From NCBI GenBank assembly GCA_011033025.1, contig WFMF01000342.1, positions 62,001 through 126,000 on the forward strand: 64,000 nucleotides of DNA. Reading direction: 5' to 3'. The position numbers and the translations under genes are program-made. This stretch comes from Beroe forskalii. Lineage: Eukaryota; Ctenophora; Nuda; Beroida; Beroidae. This document shows positions 26,701 through 36,325 of the stretch, in pieces (within the stretch, counting starts at the first letter, position 1; every line of letters begins with the position of its first letter). The notes under the pieces are model-generated. The model was not told the origin of the DNA, searched no databases, and saw only the letters and a list, made by a program, of their open reading frames with translations.

Positions 26701-29700
26701 CTGGGGTAAAGGATATACTATACCGGGCAGGGCACAGCTTTGAGATGCATATTGAACGAGGGCACCCGAGTTTTACATGCACAGTATGCATCGGGTCGAT
26801 GTCCGGTTTCGTAGTCAACCGCATGAGCATGCATATCATGCATCTCAAAGAGAACGGACTTTGTGATATTCCTATGTCTTAAGTTTATTAGGTCATGTGA
26901 GGGGTGAAATTTTACAAATTATTTTACGCTCAAAATGGGCTGATAAAAATCATTGACTATTGTATTATTCAGCAGGGGGAGTAGAAATTTATCTCGTCCT
27001 GGTAGAATTTGAGTTCCTAAACCCTCAGCTCAATAGTTTCTAGAACCAACTTCTAACGTCCGAATTGTGGGGACTTTCTAAGCTCTTCAAGAACCTTCAC
27101 TATAATATGTAACAGTGGAACAGTGCCTAGACCCTGACACAGTGAAATTCAACGTTGAGCAACGTCTCCAATTGCAAAATATTTCACATAATTTCCGTAT
27201 GATAAAATATGATAAAATGACACATGATATTACCAGAGATTCATGGAGTTCCTACCAATATGTAACATGTGACAAGATAAGAATTACTTATTAAATGTTT
27301 ACATCACCAAGACCACTTGCAAACGTCACATCGTTACTAGTTGTATAGAATCAAAGGTGAAACGTATCATTATGATTTGAAAACAAATTAGCTAATTACC
27401 ATGACATATTAGTTAATTACCAAGATATCAAAGATATGATTTACCGGGTTCCTTAATAGGTTAACTGTTTAAGGAGGATTCACAAGGCAAATGGTGACTC
27501 AAATAGATCTTGAAAAAGGTAAAATCTTTCAGCCGTAAGCTAGTAAGCAGATGGGACTGTAGCTGGTCTGGCTGGTGGCATTGGGACAAATGGCTGTACA
27601 TCAAATCTCATGAAGGGCAGTGACGTAATTATCTATGGCGGATGGTCCCTTTTGTGGGAAGTCAGAAGAAATTCTTTTCAGCAAGTCCAAACATTTCTTT
27701 ATACTTTTTTATTTTTATATATATTTGCGGACATTAATAAGTTAAAATCATAAAAGCATAAAGTGAGAACATGATGCAATATATTGAAATATGACCTGCA
27801 ATAAAAATAAATGTGATGTAATTGTGGTTGACGCCACCAGTTAGCGGGTGGTCCTGCATTGACTGTAATGCAGTGAATGTAGGGCAGTGGAAGGGTGGGG
27901 CTCAGGCTGGGACATAGTTGGTGTATGGTCTTCCGTCAACTCCACAAAATGTGACAGATGGTGGTCAAATATTATTGCGCCATCCGGATGCGCCCTCCGG
28001 TTGGCAAGTGTTAAACTCATTGGATACCTTATTGGCCTTTATTTAACCGGCCCTTAAGGACAAAAACGACTTTGAGATTTTTGTCTAAAGGGCCGGTTAA
28101 AAAAAGGCCGGTTAACGTGGGGCCGGTCAAATTAAAGGCCACATAATTCTGGTAAAATTAAACTTTTAAGACTTGGCCTATTTAGTGTTAAATTCACTGG
28201 AAGATCATTATATAACACGATTATGACCTAAATCATAATATTAGACCGGGATTCGGGTCTTTTGTTGCAAATTATTAACTTTAAATGTGATTTAGTGGTC
28301 ATCTAAGAGCATAAAATCCTTGATCTGGTAACCACCAGAAAAATTTTTGCCCAAGGGGCCGGTTAAAACGGTTCAAAATGATTCGATTTTTGTCCATAGG
28401 GCCGGTTAAAAAAAGGGCCGGTTAAAAAAAAGGCCGGCTAAATAAAGGCCAATAAGGTAATGCAAAAATGATTTTTATATACTGTAGCACGTCGGGATGA
28501 ATAATCGGGATGAATAATCCCATAGACATAGAAATTTTCAAATTTCTATGCTAAGATCTCGATCACTGGTATGTGCGAAGCCATGGTGCCTTACTTCAGG
28601 ATGTTAGCTGCTTCCTGATTTCTGATGTAAGAATAACCACACGCAAATTATAGCTATTGATATAATGTGCTAATTCCAATGAATGATTATATTGCACTCA
28701 TTCCAAAGTTCTTTTGTCTCATTGTGCTATTCATTGTTAACGGTTTCGTGACGTTACAAAACCAGTGACGTCAAGAACTAGAACATTGAGTAAGTTATAA
28801 TTCAACGGTGAGTAAGAATACCAAAAGTGAAACAAAACTGAAAATCAGAAACCTCTCAAATCACGTACACTGCCAACACAGAAAGGAGTGGCAGGATGGA
28901 TAGTGGATACTTATCATATACCGAGTAGATCCTATGAAATTTTGAAAATCAGGGAAATTAACAAGTCATCAATCCATTTAAACTAAGACCTAATACCAAA
29001 TAATTACCCATATGGTGTAAGGCTTTATCTTATTAAGCTTTTGCACTGTAATTTTGTGGTGACCGTATATTTAACACTGTCCCTCAAACGACTGACGAGC
29101 GACGAAATAATGGGGCACTAACACTTAACACCTGGACCTACTGTACCGAGCCGCACAACGTTTTCTGTTTTACTGACCTGAAGGAACCCCCGACAGATGC
29201 CGGCTGGTCGAGTGTCGTCAGAGGTCGGAGAGTCAGGGAAACAGGAGTTGGGAGAGGAGAAAGCTCCGAAGTCATCTGAAATAGTGAGGTGGTTTTATTA
29301 AGATCATGACATCATTTTGATCGTGCGTCAAATCTATTTAATAATTATTTGACTTCTTTTACTATAGTGACACCTGAACGATTACGACTCATTTCATGAA
29401 ATTCCAATCACCTTTGTAAGTTTGTAGTCTTACAGTCTGTACATATTAAGTCCTAAATTCCACCCAAAATGCTTAAAATTATTAATTGCTCATGAATGTA
29501 TGAATATTATGTTGCTTTATTTTTGCCACAATATCACGGCAGAAAGTCACGGACAATGCGACCTTTCAATAAAATGTACACAGAGAGAGAGAGAGAGTGA
29601 GAGTTCGTCCTAATATAGTCAAGATGCTTGATGACTGTTTAATGAGCATTACAATCTACTAAACTTTTACTATAGAGTTTATAATATCCACATTCTAATT

Positions 29701-30391
29701 GTTGGAGTGTTTTTCAGCACACAAGAAAGAGAAAAAGAAAAACTTCGCTTGCTCGCACTGGCGAAGCCCAGCATAACATGCAACTAATCGAGGGAGATAG
29801 AGAAGTGTCGAGCATATACCATTATCATAATATTATCATAACATCCTAGATTAGTGCATATTGTAGCTCGAATTAGAAGAAACACTCTGCAGCATTGAGC
29901 AATGAGCAGCTAGTGGCATTTTCTTAGTGATAGATCAGGGATCTATGGAACTAGGGGCAGTATCAAACTGATAATATGGATTTAGAGAACTAGAGAGATA
30001 GATTGATTTAGAGAACTAGTGGTATCATCGTACTGATTAAGTAATAAGAGAGATCTAGAGAACTAGAGAACTAGTGACATTATCAAACTGATAAGAGAAT
30101 TCTAGAAAACTAGTGACATTTTCAAACTTCTTGATAAGATCCAAAGAACTAGTAGCATTATCAAACTTATTGGGAACATGTATCTCTTCAGTTTGCTATA
30201 TAGAATCAGGGTGTTCCACCACTCCCTTGTCAGTGAATAGATGCACTAAATTACGATAGAAATAATGAATTAATACTAACGTGACAGTTGCCACATCACA
30301 CAACCCCTCCATCTCACCTTCTTGAGACTCCTGAGAGGCGAGCCTCGGAAGCTGTGCACGGGAAGCCAAGGTCCCTCCATATCTACATCTA
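8742..30391 (-). CDS. EF-hand protein, multi-exon, family not recognised
   Basis: Seven minus-strand exons, in transcript order: about 30391-30318, 29275-29178, 19447-19349, 12929-12585, 12352-12209, 11970-11839 and 8830-8742. All have AG before and GT after. The first three join in one frame, with DDFGAF crossing the first junction. The exons at 19447, 12929, 12352 and 11970 are whole numbers of codons and join in phase 0. The 11970-11839 exon encodes a canonical EF-hand loop, DVNKDGLVDLCEYI, with Asp, Asn, Asp, Gly, Asp and Glu at the calcium positions. The 8830-8742 exon encodes KLTFLEYLCVYKFW, like the second half of another EF-hand. That exon enters one base into a codon, so at least one exon between 8830 and 11839 is missing. 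The long Ser/Pro-rich exon 12929-12585 is low complexity. The start codon and 3' end are not located. Grouping all exons into one gene is inference from strand, order and phase. Confidence 0.62.
9247..9660. repeat. LTR-like direct repeat, left copy
   Basis: This segment is a direct repeat of 11109-11557. Shared landmarks include GCGGCCCTGTTCCAGTTCAC, a CCAAT box in CAGCCAATAGGAGCCCGTGG, GCGCGGAACCTCACTCCCAA, and a TTTACCCTGC stretch near the right end. The copies differ by scattered substitutions and indels. It lacks an evident TG...CA boundary, so LTR status is not proven. Confidence 0.6.
9664..9697. repeat. 13-bp-stem hairpin
   Basis: AGGACGCTCTTTT at 9664-9676 and its exact reverse complement at 9685-9697 are separated by the 8-base loop GCGGCCGT. 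It sits just inside the left direct repeat, before the broken ORF. Confidence 0.85.
9926..10753 (+). pseudogene. Intronless ORF with two in-frame stops, unknown
   Basis: One frame can be followed from ATG at 9926 to TGA at 10022-10024, TAA at 10088-10090, and then openly to TGA at 10751-10753. The last 590 bp alone are open. The product would be about 275 residues and is hydrophilic. It has an acidic, Ser-rich N-terminus, a basic Arg/Pro segment (MWRRPQQPPKRR) and a Glu-rich helical region. I recognise no domain. It lies between two LTR-like direct repeats in an intron of the minus-strand EF-hand gene. It could be the decayed gene of a small retroelement, or a processed host gene captured between repeats. 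Confidence 0.42.
11109..11557. repeat. LTR-like direct repeat, right copy
   Basis: Direct copy of 9247-9660, about 450 bp, in the same orientation and with the same CCAAT box and GC-rich blocks. The pair encloses about 1.45 kb containing the broken ORF at 9926-10753. Confidence 0.6.
13000..14568. other. Intronic non-coding stretch
   Basis: No supported gene. It lies in an intron of the minus-strand EF-hand gene, upstream of the nested receptor gene. Some CG-rich patches (about 13700-13800 and 14180-14230) break the AT-rich background. The promoter of the receptor is presumably in the last few hundred bases, but I see no convincing TATA element. Confidence 0.45.
14569..15573 (+). CDS. Divergent rhodopsin-family (class A) GPCR
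   Basis: Single-exon ORF of 334 residues with seven hydrophobic segments. TM1 is about 24-42, TM2 52-82, TM3 94-120, TM4 137-158, TM5 187-211, TM6 219-245 and TM7 258-287. TM2 has an N-x4-D motif (N60, D65). C92 before TM3 and C172 in the second extracellular loop can form the class A disulfide. TM4 has W144 and TM5 has P196. Two signature motifs are degenerate. The DRY site reads N116-K117-L118, followed by a recognisable AYPMR in the second intracellular loop. The NPxxY site reads NFFIY (280-284). TM6 lacks the CWxP motif, with AYFP instead. The C-tail is short and Arg/Pro-rich. It would act at the plasma membrane, but the ligand and G protein are unknown. It is nested, on the opposite strand, in an intron of the EF-hand gene. 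Intronless orphan receptors of this kind are common in invertebrates. Confidence 0.82.
   Translation: MQADDIFVPSHLSPTERYCLVTWCIITILVGLIGSTIILLVTSQPRGICLDPVSLVLIRNIAVCDIGFILFACLPVLVTLTMKRFPLAIEACYVISYLRSPCMGVALLLICSFHANKLFSIAYPMRARVIRTRRAGITISIIMWFLSTPVLVPKLIINPTDFVFNKEVVFKCHYAFRDPVWRTLQPVTSLFMIAIPSISVACTTVALLVLARKGGRLRAAGVLTAVYVGAVYLLAYFPIGIFSILRRTDAYRSHPKFRLFIGVYFSKFAHFMTLLNVMGNFFIYYTSLESFRIAVKRYFFACIRREPAVLIRNQHPPTPGIRLRVAAVSPENRE
15899..17209 (+). CDS. Secreted carboxypeptidase A-like zymogen (M14A)
   Basis: Single-exon ORF of 436 residues. Residues 1-17 form a signal peptide. An acidic propeptide follows, ending near a basic KREKR site at 112-116 that suggests trypsin- or furin-like activation. 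The catalytic domain has the zinc ligands H189 and E192 (in IHGREW) and H326 (in SYHSYSQ). It also has the substrate-binding DPNRNF block, the down-moving tyrosine Y377, and the catalytic glutamate E399 in ELRDKG. The Y377-E399 spacing equals Y248-E270 of bovine carboxypeptidase A. The residue equivalent to position 255 is Met (GTSMDW), which suggests preference for hydrophobic C-terminal residues rather than the Lys/Arg of B-type enzymes. A Cys-containing insert of about ten residues lies before DPNRNF. All catalytic residues are present, so it should be active. It starts 325 bp after the receptor gene, on the same strand, within the EF-hand gene intron. Confidence 0.95.
   Translation: MFLLVLCIWGLIGAIDCDEIDEEEVNYEDYKIIRVRHPSDSLIDYIEALVEAEKVDVLTRGLDNTMDLMVPSESHDVIKTITSSCGEVQVLHENMEGVLDDVDSLMTCSRTKREKRSGSYNFPRFFKCYHEVEGQHKFLKELANAHPDKAETFSIGTSYQGRDLLAIRISENVGSSHNKPMIWIDGNIHGREWISSTTALWIAGALLGVVDNVQTDEVLRKYQIVILPMSNPDGYDYSRMSRLTRFWRKTRSKIDCTLSECAKDINNVLCRGVDPNRNFDAGFQTHNDKCSESWPGKSAFSEKNTQAMRDFLSANIDKINLYLSYHSYSQLFLRPLGWRYVLGQESWDHQVAGEAYTAAVKDTHGVEYDSMRSMELYPNHGTSMDWVYLQGVTHSYTVELRDKGEHLFFLPKDQIQPCGEENLRGFLALVEQLKQD
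17210..19348. other. Intronic non-coding stretch after the carboxypeptidase gene
   Basis: Contains the carboxypeptidase 3' flank and a short tandem block at about 17365-17430, with GTGTTTATAAATTTCAAA-like units repeated three times. The rest is AT-rich with CpG patches (17855-17945). No gene is supported. Confidence 0.45.
23048..23155. repeat. Short palindromic element
   Basis: Inverted ends: ATCGGGTCCATTTTGG near 23058 pairs imperfectly with CCAATATGGACCCGAT near 23139. The interior is rich in GGGCGTAAGCCCGAGGG-like sequence. A related ATCGGGTCC stretch occurs near 20292. Probably a small MITE; its boundaries are uncertain. Confidence 0.5.
26734..26852. repeat. Hairpin-forming repeat
   Basis: CTTTGAGATGCAT near 26738 and its reverse complement ATGCATCTCAAAG near 26838 form a 13-bp stem around an interior with further ATGCAT palindromes. 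A 77-codon open frame across it looks incidental. Confidence 0.55.
28027..28457. mobile_element. MITE with TA target duplication
   Basis: The termini are inverted: CCTTATTGGCCTTTATTTAA at the left end and its near reverse complement at the right end, with TA immediately outside both (28025-28026 and 28458-28459). The interior has many copies of GGCCGGTTAA in both orientations. Length is 431 bp, with no coding capacity. The TA duplication fits a Tc1/mariner-type non-autonomous element. Confidence 0.78.
28460..29177. other. Intronic non-coding stretch
   Basis: AT-rich sequence between the 28.0 kb MITE and the minus-strand exon at 29178-29275. A small duplicated CGGGATGAATAAT lies at 28492-28518. 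No gene seen. Confidence 0.45.
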
Positions 30392-30945
30392 CTGCTTTAA
30401 CAACAGGGGACGCGGGGAGGGAAAGGGTACACAACATATTGTATATATCGGCTGATTATATCAACAGGAGCAGCACACACGACGGCACACACAACGCACA
30501 AAATATATTATAGAAATGCTAACCGTGCCTCGCACAGCACTCTTTCAGCTCTCCGCCGTGTATCATGTTAACCATTATCACTCAAAACACCACCACAAGC
30601 TGGCGAAATGCGGACACACAGTGCTATTTATTTGTAATTCTTTTATCTGCTTGTTTCCAGTATTCATTGATCGCACTTCTTTTTAAACGTGATCTCGTCA
30701 ATAACGTTATATAGCGCAGTGATTCTCTTTTCTGATCGATTTCACGGTCACGTGGTGCACTGTTCTGGCATTTGATTGGCTAAAAACCTTGCTACCACCA
30801 TGATAGGTTCACACGTTGCTAGAGCAACGTTATTTCATTATAGCAATAAACGTGCTTCATATAGCATATGGCAATTACTTATCAGATTTCCTTCATATTA
30901 TGCTCACATATATCAGTATCTGGCAGCGTGCGAGGGGTGCAATTT

Positions 30946-31632
30946 GCTAATGACTGGCAGAAGGGGTGGTAATGACTGGCAGTAGGAGAGGTAATGACTG
31001 ATAGAAGGAGTGGTAATGACTGGCAAAAGGAGTGGTAATGACTGGCACAAGGAGTGGTAATGACAGGTAGAAAGAGTGGTAATGGCTGGCAAAAGGAGTG
31101 GAAATGGCTGGTGGAAAGAGTGGTAATGGCTGGCAAAAGGAGTGGAAATGGCTGGTGGAAAGAGTGGTAATGGCTGGCAAAAGGAGTGGTAATGACTGGC
31201 GAAAGGAGTGGTAATGACTGGCAAAAGAAGTGGTAATGACTGGCGAAAGGAGTGGAAATGGCTGGCACAAGGAGTGGTAATGACAGGTAGAAAGAGTGGT
31301 AATGGCTGGCAAAAGGAGTGGAAATGGCTGGCAAAAGGAGTGGTAATGACAGGTAGAAAGAGTGGTAATGGCTGGCAAAAGGAGTGGTAATGACTGGTAG
31401 AAGGAGTGGTAATGGCTGGCAGTAGGAGTAGTAATGGCTGGCAAAAGGAGTGGTAATGACTGGCAAAAGGAGTGGAAATGGCTGGCAAAAGGAGTGGAAA
31501 TGGCTCGTGGAAAGAGTGGTAATGACTGGCAAAAGGAGTGGAAATGGCTGGCATAAGGAGTGGTAATGGCTGACAGGAGTGGTAAAGGCTGACAAAAGGA
31601 GGCGTTAAATGGCTGGCAGAAGCCGTGGTAAT
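30946..31632. repeat. 21-bp minisatellite
   Basis: About 32 tandem copies of a 21-bp unit built on GGAGTGGTAATGACTGGC plus a variable three bases. Two main variants are interspersed, TAATGACTGGC and AAATGGCTGGC. Because 21 is a multiple of 3, all three minus-strand frames stay open for 235-260 codons (HYHSFCQPLPLLLP-like repeats). These are artefacts of the array, not genes. Confidence 0.95.
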
Positions 31633-33802
31633 GTTTACCAATGAACTTGAGCAAGTGGCAGTTTGACTGTGAAGTAGATTCAATTTAGATAGCACTATTG
31701 ATGGAACAACAGGCCTAGGTCACCATGTAAACGATATGGCTGCAAATTACTGTGACTTGTATAAGTGACAAGTGTAGTGGTGGCACTAGATCAACATTGC
31801 GACAGTAACTTGATATTGCTAACAAGTTAGTTAAGTAGTTACAAGATAGTCCAAGATAATTCATCGTTTGAAGAGTTGAGACTACTACTAAACGCCGTTT
31901 ATGATACCCATTCAGTAACTATCTGGGACACCTGTTTGATCCTTTAATAGGACATTTACTTTCAGTAAACAGCAAACGTTCTCAGCCAAACGATGACAGA
32001 AATAATATGGCAGTAGAGACAACTACAAAAAGCTTCGTGCTCGCTTTTTAAAAAGTGAAAAGGTCTTAGCAACGGAAAATCACAAAACTATGCACTAATG
32101 GATGTGCTACAGAGCATTGCAACTCGAAATATACAGAATGTGATTCTTTTAAGCTTTAAATAAATGTTAATAATCTTAAAGCGCATTGAATGAAAGACGA
32201 AATAATTCGGTTAAGACAATATTTGGAATATTTTAAACTTTTAAACTGCCTACAGAAAAACGTAGAATTGTTAGCACTCGGAAATCTGCCAGACTTCCGG
32301 GCGATCAAGTTGAAAAACATTCTTACTTTCTTAGATTACTTATCTGCTCACTGTATAGCATTTAATTCAATTCATGGAAAAGTGGATACGGTCAGTGTAA
32401 GAAAATCAAAACTTGCTGAAATCATCATTATTAACAGAAAGCAAAATCCAGTTACCTATGCAGACAGTTAGATAAAGAAGTGTTAGCTTTAATCTTAGAG
32501 AACTGATCAAGGAAGTAACACTGCTGCAACAAAGTAACAACGTGTATAAAATTGAGTAATATCACCAGCATCGCCACATTCGAAAGTTTCTTAATTTACC
32601 TACCGGCTTCCTTTAAATCGGAATACTCCCCCTTCGCAAACAAGATCACGGTACAAAAGCTCAACAAACAAGCAGTATTTGTGTTCGTTAGGGCCACGCG
32701 GCTCTCACACACAACACCACCTTGATCTGTTTTCTCAGCAGGGGGTTTCTACAACAAATAATCCTGTTGCACTGCGCTGCTGCTGTTGTTACTGTTGTGG
32801 AATGTTTCATCGGGAGTGGTTTTAAATTAAATTCACTTCATGAGTAGGGGCTTTTGCGCTAAAAACTTGTTTTTTAATAAAACAATTAGTTCAATTCTGG
32901 CAGTTTTATTTCTGTGATTTTGGACTTTTGTGACCCAAGTTTGAAGTTCCAGCTCCAACTATCCAAGGATATAAGGATGCAGTGATGCACTGCAATTTCT
33001 AATGAGTTCCCTAGAAGTTGACTGAATACTGCAAAACTCAACATATATCGTTTATTTCACCTACACGGTATGTAATAACTGTGATCTGTGATCTGGAAGA
33101 TGAACGTTATCAGGCACACGAAGCTCCGATGGGTATATATTAATATCGTTGGAGGGATTAATATAGCATTCTATTTTAGGCAGCACACTGATATCACAGT
33201 ACTCAATGAGTGGGCTGTCGGAGTGGGAAGCTACTTTCTACCCACAGGGTATTTATTAAAGGCGCAATGCTCGGCGGCTTCAGTGCCAGCTAAATTTAGA
33301 GCTTACGATCATACAGATCAGGTATTTATACCGGAATTATGCCAGCATGCTAGTCAACTTTATGATGAACTAGTTATCTAGCTCTACTTAAATTATGATT
33401 TAGTATTAAATGCCCATTTAGGAAAGGGCAATATGTATTTAGAGACTTCCAGGATTCAGGGTCCTAACTGCCTTTGAAGCTTCAGCCAAAGCTTATACTG
33501 CTCTGGAGTTGTTAGGGATAAATATTTTAATAAGATTTAAATCGTGTGACCATTCGAGCTAACATCCGAGCTGTAGGTAGGGTTAGTGTGTCTGATTCTA
33601 TGAGAATTAACTGAAAAACGCCAAGTTAGATAATGATGGAGGGAACGTAGCCAAGACATTACACTACTGTTGAGATGATTCGGGAAAGTATGATTATACC
33701 CGATCGAGTAGGAACCACTCAACTTTAGAACTGTAGAGAGTTGAGGTGATATATGATTATCTGGTACATGTCTGTGTAGTGAGTGTAGTCTAAGTCTCGC
33801 CT

Positions 33803-33912
33803 TTAAGCAGCCTATAGAGACTCATCACTAAGCAACCTATAGAGACTCATCACTAAGCAACCTACAGGAACTCATCACTAAGCAACCTACAGGAACTCAT
33901 CACTAAGCAACC
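33803..33912. repeat. 25-bp tandem repeat
   Basis: About four and a half copies of a 25-bp unit containing CACTAAGCAACCTA and ending in ACTCAT. Confidence 0.88.
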
Positions 33913-34687
33913 GTGTAATGATATTTCCTTTCGAAAGGACAAACAAGTATTATTAAAAAGTCATATTATGATGATATTATGACTCGCAAATCACGATTTT
34001 AAAATTAAATATAAGTCCATGAATTCAAGCAGGCTATGCCATGACCAAAACTGCAGCAGAGAAACATAGGAGAGAACCACACCAAACTCATCAACTTTTC
34101 TAGCTTCCAGCAATCAATTGTAGTATAATTGAATGCACAACCACAACAGAAAACAAAGTGATGTTTGGCAGGAATACTACAAATGATATGGCTATTAAAG
34201 TATTAAGAGATTAAACCAAGGTAACTAAACACGCTGAACACAATGAGCTAAACACGTCTGCCTTGAGCACGTTCCAGTAAGTGAGCGTAGCAATATTAGG
34301 TGCCCTGGGTGCTGTCAGTGAGGGATCACTGCAACAATCCATGGGATTTCATTGCCATCCCGTGATACAACTCACATCAATAGTTAACTATCTTTGGAAG
34401 AACTATCATACCAAAGTCAAAATCATGATTACCCGCATTTTTTCTTTATTTCTTTAAAGACAAAAATTGTGCCTGCTTCCCTGGAAGTTTTTGTCGAGCG
34501 CTTGAATTTTCCTCCCCATACGTGAGCTGTTAGCCTACAAATATAATATGACAAAAAAGTTGACCGGGTCAGGATTAGGAAATCCAACGACCTTCATGAT
34601 CAATTCTAAAGCATATATAACTTCAACATTCCATTACAAGTGACAAACAAAAGCACAAAGCCATTTTAGAACACACTAACAAGAAAT

Positions 34688-34735
34688 GCGCCTGCAGGCT
34701 TATTTCTTGTGCCCGTTGTTCCCGTATGCAGGCGC
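34688..34735. repeat. Structured 48-bp repeat, divergent copy
   Basis: GCGCCTGCA and TGCAGGCGC form a perfect 9-bp stem around a TTATTTCTTGTGCCCGTTGT interior. Related sequences occur at 45387-45432, 52830-52873 and 57245-57286, where the interior reads GCATTTCTTGTTGCC. It looks like a small dispersed family; its class is unknown. Confidence 0.6.
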
Positions 34736-36185
34736 TTAATTTCCTGTTCCCTGGAGCTGGTATTAAAACACGCCGTCATTTGATCGACAATCGTTGTCCG
34801 ACTTATTTACTGAAATGATGAGTTGACGATAAAGCATAAAAGTGACCATCCAAATCATGATACAATCGCGCTTCTTCTATCAATTAGTGTCACATCGCAA
34901 TACTCACATCATTAAATCAATTTTATAAATCTTCGTTGTTATGCGGGTGCTATATATTTCCCTCTCCTAAAAGTTTGAATTGACGCGCGCAGATAAAAAT
35001 ATCACGTGGGCGATTACGTTCCACGTGCCAAATGTTCGCGCGCGCGCGTTCCCGCCATTTCATAGAGCTCTTTGAACTTGAAGATTCGTTTAGTTGCGCG
35101 CCGTTCAGAGTGTCATAACTTCGATCACCGTTTTCCTTACGCGTTACGTTTTCTTATGTGTTGCGTTGCAGATATCAAACTGATGCAATGTTCTTTATCG
35201 TTTTACCCCGTCTTAATTGTTTTTCAAGATTGAGATACTGTACACAATATAATATTTACTGAACAAGAGTAAGATAAAAGATTCAGATATATCATTATTA
35301 TCAATATTGGACCGAGACCGAGACAAACTCTCATGTCTTTCTTTCCTCTCGTCAATTCTTTAGATCATTCATAACTGATTGCACTAATACTGCCCATTGT
35401 AAATTGCCCGAATTGCCCGCTACTTAAAGAAAGCCAAATGAGTATGTGATTGAAATCCAATCAATTATTTGATTGATTCCGTGAAAATTGATAAAGCTTT
35501 GATTTCATTTTTAAGAATTGTTAAATTTTTGAGAGAGAATTAATTTCAACATCAGAATGAACAGAGCAGAGCATTGAACTCAAATATTTACAACGCTGTA
35601 ATAGCTAGCTGCAACCCACAATGCAAAGGATGCCACTACACCAAGCTACTCTGACGCGAGTGATGTTATAAAGGAGCAGTTGGATGCTTGATCGAAAGTG
35701 TACCAACAACCACCACCACCACCACCAACGACATACGGTCGCGTGCAGCACCACCTACTTCAGATTTAACAGTACTCGTAAAGGTAGTATACACACAACC
35801 CCCAAAATACACGATCTCTGCTAACCTTTTCTCAATGCCTTTTTGTAAAACAAAAACGCGATTGGGAACAGGAAAAAATAGGTCACAACTCTAACCAAAC
35901 TAAATGATACGACTCATTTTTTGCGATAAGCTTACAGATAGCTAAGATGAGTTGATTGAAGTAGGTACTTAGGTACCGCGCAAGTTCTGCTTGAAAATAA
36001 TCTAATTTATCAGAAAAACAGTTCTGGCATCACAAACGAATGATCAGTGAACTTATTCAGAAAACGGACTACGCATTTCAAAACTTCACTGCTCCTATGT
36101 TACGATAAGTATTAAGTATCATCAGGGACAGTTCAATAGATGATTTAATTCACAGGTGGCTCATTGTTATATCAAACACATGACA

Positions 36186-36325
36186 CCAGAATACCGTGAG
36201 TTACCACATAATACTGAGTGACAAAATGTGTTACCACACAATACTGAGTGACAAACTGTGACAGCGTGGTCACAGCAAAATGCCACTGTGTCACAGCAAA
36301 ATGCCACTGTGTCACAGCAAAAGTG
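36186..36325. repeat. Two adjacent short tandem repeats
   Basis: GTTACCACAYAATACTGAGT is repeated twice at about 36200-36255. Three copies of GTCACAGCAAAATGCCACTG follow to about 36325. No coding significance. Confidence 0.8.

Larger units (their letters stand above)
19448..28026. other. Long intronic stretch, no gene seen
   Basis: About 8.6 kb between two exons of the minus-strand EF-hand gene. Open frames are short and scattered. Small palindromic elements occur at about 23048-23155 and 26734-26852. Otherwise I see nothing that I can name. Confidence 0.5.

Noticed and set aside
26649..26882. 77-codon + strand frame with a CTVC motif
   Set aside because: It spans a hairpin-forming repeat, and only one CxxC pair is present, so a zinc finger is not supported.
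30882..31695. Three minus-strand reading frames of 235-260 codons rich in Ser, Leu, Pro and His
   Set aside because: Open in three frames at once because the repeat unit is 21 bp and lacks stops; no independent coding signal.
32190..32471. 93-codon + strand frame
   Set aside because: Length is within chance for this region, with no domain, splice context or neighbouring exon.
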